In this document: positions 1 through 4,771 of the stretch, piece after piece
How the letters are laid out: each line of letters starts with the position of its first letter
Position numbering within the stretch: the stretch's first letter is position 1
Origin: JAWOGN01 sp046496815
GTDB taxonomy: Bacteria; Desulfobacterota; DSM-4660; Desulfatiglandales; Desulfatiglandaceae
Reading direction: 5' to 3'
Assembly: GCA_046496815.1 (NCBI GenBank)
Contig: JAWOGN010000280.1
Coordinates: 1 to 7,441 of the forward strand
Length of the DNA stretch: 7,441 nucleotides
Made by a program: the position numbers and the translations under genes
The notes under the pieces: model-generated
Seen by the model: only the letters and a program-made list of their open reading frames with translations
Told to the model about the DNA's origin: nothing
Databases searched by the model: none

Positions 1-815
1 CTCAGGGCCCTGGCCTTGTCCCGGGTGGTCACGATAAACCCGCAGTTTCCATCCGCGGGATGGGTCTGGGCACCAAAAGAGATGACGCCGCCGGGCTCAA
101 CCGGCTTGAGTCTTGCCAAACCCTCGGCCGTCGTTGGGGTAACACCCTCATCCGCTTCCACCGTGACGGTTTTTTTTCTGGAAACCCTGACCTCCACGGG
201 GAACATATATCTTTTTTGAAATGACCGGTCATCCGCGAGGGCGTCCTGGTATTGCTCATACCTCCTCAAGGTGACGGCATCACATTCCTCTTTGGTCGTC
301 CCTATTTCCTTCGCCACGTTTTCAGCGGTTTGGACCATCTTCAGGCCTGCATTGGGGTCGGCATCGAAATTGTCCATCATCCAATTTTCCGATTCCACCT
401 CGGCGCCCGGCCCCAACGGATTGGGCCAGACCGTGTGCGGTCCGTTGGAACATCGGTCCGACATCAGGGCAAATGCCGTCTCATAAGTGCCGGTCTCAAT
501 ATTCACCGCGCACAGATGGAGACAGGTGGTTGAGGTGGTACATGCCTGATTGACCATGAGGGCGGGTAAATCCTTCACATTATCGACCAGCATGGCGGCG
601 GCCCAGGTGTGGCTGTAAAACATATGATGCTGTGCGATCGTGATCCCGTAGTACATGTAATCCAACATGGTGGGGTCGATTTTTTTTCCAAGCATCCAGT
701 TTCTGGCCGTTTTGGCACCGAGGACAATCGCATTCTCTGTTGCCATCGTTCCCTGCCAGCGGGAAAAGGGGGATGAATAAAAGCCGCCATACGGTATAAA
801 CGCTTTTGTCAACAT
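1..815 (-). CDS. Thiolase family protein (acetyl-CoA acetyltransferase-like), C-terminus cut off by the window edge
   Basis: I translated this region by hand: an uninterrupted frame of 271 codons plus two bases runs off the left edge. The start ATG follows GGAGGAG with an 8-base spacer. Thiolases cleave a 3-oxoacyl-CoA with CoA to release acetyl-CoA, or run the reverse condensation. Residues 89-99 (NQACTTSTTCL) sit where thiolases carry the nucleophilic cysteine, so Cys92 is the likely catalytic residue. Residues 163-190 (TAENVAKEIG..) match the TAENVA helix of the family, residues 222-238 (DEG..TTAEGLARLKP) the DE..tt.E.LakLkP stretch, and 251-264 (THPADGNCGFIVTT) the place of the usual NDGAAA segment. 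Roughly 120-160 residues, including the second catalytic Cys and the GHP histidine, lie outside the window, so activity cannot be judged. The active-site surroundings differ from the common VCGSG form, suggesting a divergent subfamily. It is last in the visible operon and probably performs the terminal cleavage. Confidence 0.9.
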   Translation of the reverse strand, partial: MLTKAFIPYGGFYSSPFSRWQGTMATENAIVLGAKTARNWMLGKKIDPTMLDYMYYGITIAQHHMFYSHTWAAAMLVDNVKDLPALMVNQACTTSTTCLHLCAVNIETGTYETAFALMSDRCSNGPHTVWPNPLGPGAEVESENWMMDNFDADPNAGLKMVQTAENVAKEIGTTKEECDAVTLRRYEQYQDALADDRSFQKRYMFPVEVRVSRKKTVTVEADEGVTPTTAEGLARLKPVEPGGVISFGAQTHPADGNCGFIVTTRDKARAL

Positions 816-823
816 ATCATTAT

Positions 824-830
824 CTCCTCC
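824..830 (-). promoter_or_regulatory. Ribosome binding site of the thiolase gene
   Basis: GGAGGAG on the minus strand, 8 bases before the ATG at 815. It fixes the start: the other nearby ATG, at 820, is in a frame that stops after three codons. Confidence 0.8.
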
Positions 831-869
831 GGTTAAAGTGCGTGTTTCAACGTGATTTCATCGGTTCGA

Positions 870-886
870 GCGGGGTTGGTTCCCGC
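870..886 (-). repeat. Small GC-rich hairpin in the ligase-thiolase spacer
   Basis: GCGGG and CCCGC arms of 5 bases enclose a 7-base loop in the 91-base spacer between the ligase stop codon and the thiolase start. No T-run follows on the minus strand, so it does not look like an intrinsic terminator. It could slow RNA decay or attenuate weakly, or be chance. The rest of the spacer (831-906) shows only a near-duplicate of about ten bases (TGAAATCACG / TGAAACACG) around 842-862. Confidence 0.3.
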
Positions 887-906
887 CTTCCCGGCTCACA
901 GGGCCC

Positions 907-2490
907 TTACTGTTCGTCACTCCATTTACCGTATTTTTCTCTTAAATTTCGGTGTAATATTTTTCCCGTGCCGGTCCTGGGCATTTCCTCTTCCTCAATG
1001 AAATCAATGGATTTTGGCCGCTTGAACCCTGCAATTTTTCCTTTACAAAAATCCATAATTTCTTTCGCAAGATCATCGCTCGCCTTGTATCCCTCGTGCA
1101 GAATAACGACGGCCTTTATTGCTTCGCCCCATTTTCTATCGGGAACCCCGATGACCGCGACATCCTTGACGGATGGATGCGCGCCCACCGTGTTTTCGAC
1201 TTCGGAGGGGAAGACGTTTTCCCCCCCGGTGATGATCATGTTCGCCTTTCGATCCACCAGGGTATAAAACCCATCTTCATCCCGTTTCGCCATATCACCG
1301 GCAGAGGACCATTCCCCTTCAAAGGCCTCTTTGCTCTTCTCAGGCTCTTTCCAATACTCCTTGAAAATCATCGGTGTCCGGTAGTAGACTTCGCCGACCT
1401 CACCATCGGGCACAGGATTCTTGTTTTCATCGAGTAACCGGATCCTGTCCGTCCCAAAGATCTCCTTCCCGATCGATCCCAGTTTCTCAAATTGATATTC
1501 CGGCCGCAACAGCGTTATCAGTCCGCCCTCTGTGGTACCGTATGCCTCCCAGAGCTCTGCGTTCTTGAAATATTCCATGATTGCAAGTTTGAGATCTTTT
1601 CTGGCAGGCGCCGAGGATATAAGCAGCTGGCGAATGGAGGAGACGTCGATGCTGTTTTTGACCTCATCGGGGAGGGCCAGAAGCATGATGTAATGGGTCG
1701 GGACCAATGAGGTGTAAGTGATTTTATACTTTTCGATGGTGCTCAGCAGATCCTCCGGATCGAAGCTGACCATATTGTAAACGAATACAGGCGCCGATAC
1801 CAGCGTATAGGGAAAGGAGTAAAAGATGGAATTGATATGGCACATGGGCATGACCAGCATGACTTTGTCTGTCGGCAAAACGCCCATGTTGATGTTGTTC
1901 AAAAAATACTGGGCAATGGTACTTTCATGAGTTCTCATCACGCCTTTCGGTCGGCCGGTGGTTCCGGAGGTATACATAATGGTCCATATATCAGCGGAAT
2001 CAACCATGATATTCGGTTCGTCGGGAGTAGAGCTTGCCAACCAATCTTCATAGCCCACGTATCCGTCAGGGACCGGCCCATCGCCCAGGTAAATGTATGC
2101 ATCTTCGGGAACAGAGAGTTTGTCTTTGATGCCGTCAACGAGTTCAACGAAAGATGACTCAACAATAAAAGCTTTACATTCCGAATGGTTGACAATATAC
2201 TCGATGTCAGGAGCGGCCAACCTGAACATGATCGGCACAACCATTTGCCCGCCTTTTGCGCAGCCGGCGTAGATGTCCATCCACTCACCCCGGTTGAAGG
2301 CAAGCACGGCAAAAGGCTCCTGGTATCCCACACCCAGATCCTTCAAACCGTTTGCGAATCGACACGACCGTTCGTTCCAATCTCTGAAGTTAAATTCCTT
2401 GTTCTTATCCTGCCATCCCAACTTCTCAGGATAGTTGAAAGCATTCATCTTTAAAATCGTACCTGCGTGCATCCATTTGCTTTTCGTCAT
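907..2490 (-). CDS. Acyl-CoA ligase (AMP-forming, ANL superfamily)
   Basis: A complete 527-residue protein, the usual length for ANL acyl-CoA synthetases. These activate a carboxylic acid with ATP to an acyl-adenylate and then transfer it to CoA, releasing AMP and pyrophosphate. The phosphate-binding loop is at residues 173-183 (YTSGTTGRPKG), the A5 motif YGTTEGG at 317-323, the ribose-binding aspartate at 399 (AGDM), the hinge DRK at 413-415, the GGENVFPSEVE motif at 422-432, and the catalytic lysine of the C-terminal domain at 510 (GTGKILHR). All key residues are present, so it should be active. There is no signal peptide or membrane segment, so it is cytosolic. Acid preference cannot be read from sequence; the overall form resembles medium-chain, crotonobetaine or aromatic acid ligases rather than acetyl-CoA synthetase, which is longer. 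It starts 43 bases after the activator gene and probably supplies the CoA ester used by the dehydratase-like enzyme, taking the place of the CoA-transferase common in fermenters. Confidence 0.95.
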   Translation of the reverse strand: MTKSKWMHAGTILKMNAFNYPEKLGWQDKNKEFNFRDWNERSCRFANGLKDLGVGYQEPFAVLAFNRGEWMDIYAGCAKGGQMVVPIMFRLAAPDIEYIVNHSECKAFIVESSFVELVDGIKDKLSVPEDAYIYLGDGPVPDGYVGYEDWLASSTPDEPNIMVDSADIWTIMYTSGTTGRPKGVMRTHESTIAQYFLNNINMGVLPTDKVMLVMPMCHINSIFYSFPYTLVSAPVFVYNMVSFDPEDLLSTIEKYKITYTSLVPTHYIMLLALPDEVKNSIDVSSIRQLLISSAPARKDLKLAIMEYFKNAELWEAYGTTEGGLITLLRPEYQFEKLGSIGKEIFGTDRIRLLDENKNPVPDGEVGEVYYRTPMIFKEYWKEPEKSKEAFEGEWSSAGDMAKRDEDGFYTLVDRKANMIITGGENVFPSEVENTVGAHPSVKDVAVIGVPDRKWGEAIKAVVILHEGYKASDDLAKEIMDFCKGKIAGFKRPKSIDFIEEEEMPRTGTGKILHRNLREKYGKWSDEQ

Positions 2491-2497
2491 TTCCAGG

Positions 2498-2504
2498 CCC
2501 TCCT
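2498..2504 (-). promoter_or_regulatory. Ribosome binding site of the acyl-CoA ligase gene
   Basis: AGGAGGG on the minus strand with 7 bases to the ATG at 2490. It lies in the 43-base spacer after the activator stop codon, supporting cotranscription with independent translation initiation. Confidence 0.8.
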
Positions 2505-2533
2505 ATTTCATTCATCAAATTCGGGACACCGTC

Positions 2534-3325
2534 TCATGCTTTCATGTTCTCCATGGCAAACAGCGCCGCACCCACCGCACCGGTGAGCTGCGGGTGTTCG
2601 GGAACCAGGATTTCCCGCTGGGTGATCTCTTCAACCATTTTTACCAAATACGGGTTGTGGGCCACGACCCCGCCCGTCATGACCACCCGCTCCGTCAGAG
2701 AGTCCATTTCAAGTATCCGCTTAATCACCGAGAAAAAAAGGCCCTTTACGATGTCAGGGACTTTTTTGCCCTGCCTGATTTTTTCCAGCACCTCGGTGCC
2801 GGAGAAGACCGTGCAGTAACTTCCCAATTCCACCATGTTTTCAGAGGCCTCCGCCAGCGCATCCATTTCTTCTAAAGGGATGTCGAGTCGCAGCGACATT
2901 TCTTCCAGAAAGGCACCTGTTCCGGCGGCACATTTTCGATTCATTTTGAAGCTCAGGCGCCGGCCCCGGTCATCCAACTTGATCACTTTATTGTCCTGGC
3001 CTCCGATGTCGATCACCGTTATTGCCAGAGGGAAATAGTGATAACACCCTTTGGCGTGGCACCCGATCTCGGTTTTCGTGTCATGGCTGAAAGGGACATT
3101 CTTCCTTCCGTAACCGGTTGAAATGCAACGGACGATATTTTCAGGCGACCGATGCGCCATATTTAATGCGGTCTTCAGACAGATTTCGGCGGTCCGGGTA
3201 AAATCAGTCCCGGACTTTCTCACCGAATGGCCCAACAGTCTCTTTTCTGTGTCCAGGACCGCCACTTTGGTGCGGGATGCACCCACATCAACGCCGACAA
3301 AGATAGCGCCGGCATCAATCGTCAT
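2534..3325 (-). CDS. 2-hydroxyacyl-CoA dehydratase / benzoyl-CoA reductase activator ATPase (HgdC/BcrD/BadG family)
   Basis: A complete 263-residue protein, the usual length for HgdC-type activators. In the family, a homodimer holding one [4Fe-4S] cluster hydrolyses ATP to push a low-potential electron into the dehydratase or reductase component. Seen here are the ASKHA phosphate loop at residues 11-20 (GVDVGASRTK), STGYGR at 69-74, TEIGCHAKG at 85-93, the second phosphate motif DIGGQDNK at 106-113, KCAAGTG at 131-137, and YCTVF at 170-174. Cys132 and Cys171 correspond to the pair that each subunit gives to the bridging cluster. MTGGVVAHNPYL at 216-227 is the C-terminal adenosine region. Two motifs deviate: GASRTK instead of the usual GSTTTK, and VFSGTE instead of VFAESE. 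The start ATG has only a weak upstream GGGA, and no other start codon precedes the GVDVG motif in frame, so it may be translated by coupling to upstream reading. It directly follows its presumed partner subunit. Confidence 0.95.
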   Translation of the reverse strand: MTIDAGAIFVGVDVGASRTKVAVLDTEKRLLGHSVRKSGTDFTRTAEICLKTALNMAHRSPENIVRCISTGYGRKNVPFSHDTKTEIGCHAKGCYHYFPLAITVIDIGGQDNKVIKLDDRGRRLSFKMNRKCAAGTGAFLEEMSLRLDIPLEEMDALAEASENMVELGSYCTVFSGTEVLEKIRQGKKVPDIVKGLFFSVIKRILEMDSLTERVVMTGGVVAHNPYLVKMVEEITQREILVPEHPQLTGAVGAALFAMENMKA

Positions 3326-3401
3326 GATCCATTCCCATCGCTTCAGACCAGATGATGTAAAATTTTGTCATGAAAGGCTCAAGGCACGCGGCGCAGGGCA
3401 T
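3315..3401 (-). CDS. Doubtful 28-codon ORF overlapping the activator start
   Basis: An ATG-to-TGA frame of 28 codons (begins MPCAACLEPF, ends MGMDHDD) fills most of the spacer before the activator and overlaps the activator's first 11 bases. It contains a CxxC pair at residues 3 and 6. There is no good ribosome binding site before the ATG, and an in-frame TAA lies four codons upstream of it. Most of its first half falls in a degenerate 7-base repeat and an inverted repeat, which could create the reading frame by chance. If translated, its stop just past the activator ATG would allow translational coupling, which would fit the weak ribosome binding site of the activator. I do not recognise the peptide. 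Confidence 0.2.
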   Translation of the reverse strand: MPCAACLEPFMTKFYIIWSEAMGMDHDD

Positions 3402-3417
3402 GACGCCAAAAATTTAC
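3357..3417. repeat. Imperfect inverted repeat enclosing a degenerate heptamer repeat
   Basis: The plus-strand arm GTAAAATTTTGTCATG (3357-3372) is matched in inverse by CATGACGCCAAAAATTTAC (3399-3417). Six bases (CATGAC/GTCATG) pair perfectly, then a 3-base GCC bulge, then A/T pairs. The 26-base centre reads with a period of seven on the plus strand (AAGGCTC, AAGGCAC, GCGGCGC, AGGGCAT). It sits in the spacer between the dehydratase subunit and the activator. It could be an RNA hairpin that sets the ratio of the two proteins, or a small intergenic REP/MITE-like element. No T-run follows, so it is not a standard terminator. Confidence 0.4.
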
Positions 3418-3430
3418 CGGCGAGCCGCCG

Positions 3431-4672
3431 CTAGTTTTCCTCCAGCTGCTCGACAAAGGCTTCAATATTGGTTCTCGCCTGCTCCTCGGAATAGCATCTC
3501 AAATCGCAAAGATCTCCGTTGATGGTAAGTGTCGGTATCCCGAGTTTTTGGGACAGCCTTTCCGGCATGCCATACCGATTATTGGAATTGTTGGGACAGG
3601 TCTTGGCATCGTGGAACACGATCCCGTCAAACTTGAACTTGTCATGGCAATCCTTGATATACTGTTCCTTGTAGGCCTCGTCCCTGACGATAAAAAGCTC
3701 CGTGTAGGCCTGAGCCATGCTTTCGAAGGGCCTAGCGGGGTCAAGTTGATCAAATATCCAGCTATTGCAGTACGTGGAAGCCACCACACATGTTTTGAGG
3801 GCGGCAAACTGCTCGGACAGCGCCCTCAGCTTGCCCCAGATGGGCATGCCCTCCCAATAGAGACGGTGTCTCTCGCCATCTACGGCAGCCACGCCGTCTT
3901 GGATCCGATCTTTCAACTCCTTGAGAAGCAGCTCATAGTAGTCAACGGCTTCCCGGGTGCCGCGCGCCACCACCGCCGGTCCCATATGAATGGTTGCATC
4001 GAAAAACGTCCAGGGAGAAGGGGTGGTCGCGGCCGTTTCCAGACAGGCCCTCCAGAGTTGAGACGTGCGCCTGGAATAGCCTACCGCTTCCCGAAAACGG
4101 TCCATATCAAACTTTTCACCCGAAACCGCCTCCAGCTTCGGAACCAGGTCTCTGATCTGGTTTGCAATATCCGTGATCTCATAATCACGAATTTCTCCGA
4201 TGCACCGGTGTGTGTGGATTCCGATGAGCGGGACGTTCAGTTCTCGCGCGTACCAGCCAAACCAGTCTTGAACGTCCCTGCATTGGTTGGTGTTGAACAC
4301 CAGCACGTCGGGTCTGGGAACCGATTCGATGTTATACGCCATCGTCAAGGGTGTCTTTTTTTGCAGATAAGACCCCACGTCGCACGTCAGATAAGAACAG
4401 ATGTCCGGCGAATACCCAATTGCATTCGCATAGGGGATAAGGTCCGTGGCCATGCGGGTCGCTCCTAACATCGCGCCATGGTTCTCGGGGTAATACACCA
4501 GGAAACCCATTCCCCTCAGGAGTTCGGCCGGTCCGACGCTGGTGTTCCAAGCGATTTTTTTGGATCCGCTCTTTACGGCGTCATCCATTTCGTAAAAATG
4601 ATCCGCCATGATTTTTTTGCAGGTCTCGGTTGCGGCGATTTTTTTTCTTTTGATTTGTGTATTCTCAGACAT
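3431..4672 (-). CDS. 2-hydroxyacyl-CoA dehydratase / benzoyl-CoA reductase family subunit (HgdB/BcrB/BcrC-like)
   Basis: A 413-residue protein of the D-component family, within the usual 370-440 residues. Members form heterodimers, each subunit holding an iron-sulfur cluster, that take an ATP-driven electron from the activator to remove water from 2-hydroxyacyl-CoA or to reduce an aromatic ring. Evidence is the segment at residues 46-70 (VGPAELLRGMGF, then YPENHGAMLGA), YSPDICSYLTCDVG at 87-100, FNTNQCRDVQDWF at 126-138, VASTYCNSW at 297-305, and FHDAKTCPNNSNN at 353-365. Cys92 or Cys97, Cys131 and Cys359 lie where the three protein ligands of the cluster are expected. I chose the ATG at 4672 because GAGGAA precedes it closely; the in-frame ATG at 4711 would add 13 residues and lacks a ribosome binding site. 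No partner subunit is next to it, which is odd; the partner may lie outside the window. Whether it is a dehydratase or a ring reductase cannot be decided from sequence. The activator follows it directly. Confidence 0.92.
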   Translation of the reverse strand: MSENTQIKRKKIAATETCKKIMADHFYEMDDAVKSGSKKIAWNTSVGPAELLRGMGFLVYYPENHGAMLGATRMATDLIPYANAIGYSPDICSYLTCDVGSYLQKKTPLTMAYNIESVPRPDVLVFNTNQCRDVQDWFGWYARELNVPLIGIHTHRCIGEIRDYEITDIANQIRDLVPKLEAVSGEKFDMDRFREAVGYSRRTSQLWRACLETAATTPSPWTFFDATIHMGPAVVARGTREAVDYYELLLKELKDRIQDGVAAVDGERHRLYWEGMPIWGKLRALSEQFAALKTCVVASTYCNSWIFDQLDPARPFESMAQAYTELFIVRDEAYKEQYIKDCHDKFKFDGIVFHDAKTCPNNSNNRYGMPERLSQKLGIPTLTINGDLCDLRCYSEEQARTNIEAFVEQLEEN

Positions 4673-4675
4673 AAG

Positions 4676-4681
4676 TTCCTC
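4676..4681 (-). promoter_or_regulatory. Ribosome binding site deciding the dehydratase subunit start
   Basis: GAGGAA on the minus strand, three bases before the ATG at 4672 (five bases counted from GAGG). The alternative upstream start at 4711 is preceded by an A/T-rich stretch without a purine-rich match, so 4672 is preferred. Confidence 0.65.
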
Positions 4682-4721
4682 ATGTGTCTCAGTCCGGCTG
4701 GTGATCGGCATTTACTGATTT

Positions 4722-4742
4722 GCGCGGCCCGGTTCCGCGGGC
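4722..4742 (-). repeat. Two mutually exclusive GC-rich hairpins in the flavoprotein-dehydratase spacer
   Basis: In the roughly 100-base spacer, CGCGG (4723-4727) can pair with CCGCG (4735-4739), or GCCCG (4727-4731) with CGGGC (4738-4742). The two stems share bases and cannot form together. No T-run follows on the minus strand, so a terminator is unlikely. They may act as an RNA-processing or stability element between the first gene and the rest, or be a by-product of GC-rich sequence. I see nothing else in this spacer. Confidence 0.3.
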
Positions 4743-4771
4743 GTCAAGGAATTTTCAACTCAAGACAACGG

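Noticed and set aside
870..886. Intrinsic terminator between ligase and thiolase
   Set aside because: The stem is only five pairs and no T-run follows on the minus strand.
3326..3433. Frameshift or readthrough joining the dehydratase subunit to the spacer ORF
   Set aside because: The subunit already ends at a length and with a C-terminal helix normal for the family. Reading through the TAG gives a different frame from the spacer ORF and stops after about 20 codons.
3548..4468. A 306-codon open frame on the plus strand
   Set aside because: It lies wholly opposite the dehydratase subunit gene, which has clear family motifs throughout. The plus-strand product shows no recognisable domain and is a shadow of the coding frame.
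4673..4711. Upstream start for the dehydratase subunit, adding 13 residues
   Set aside because: The ATG at 4711 has no ribosome binding site and the added residues match no family feature; GAGGAA before 4672 gives the better start.
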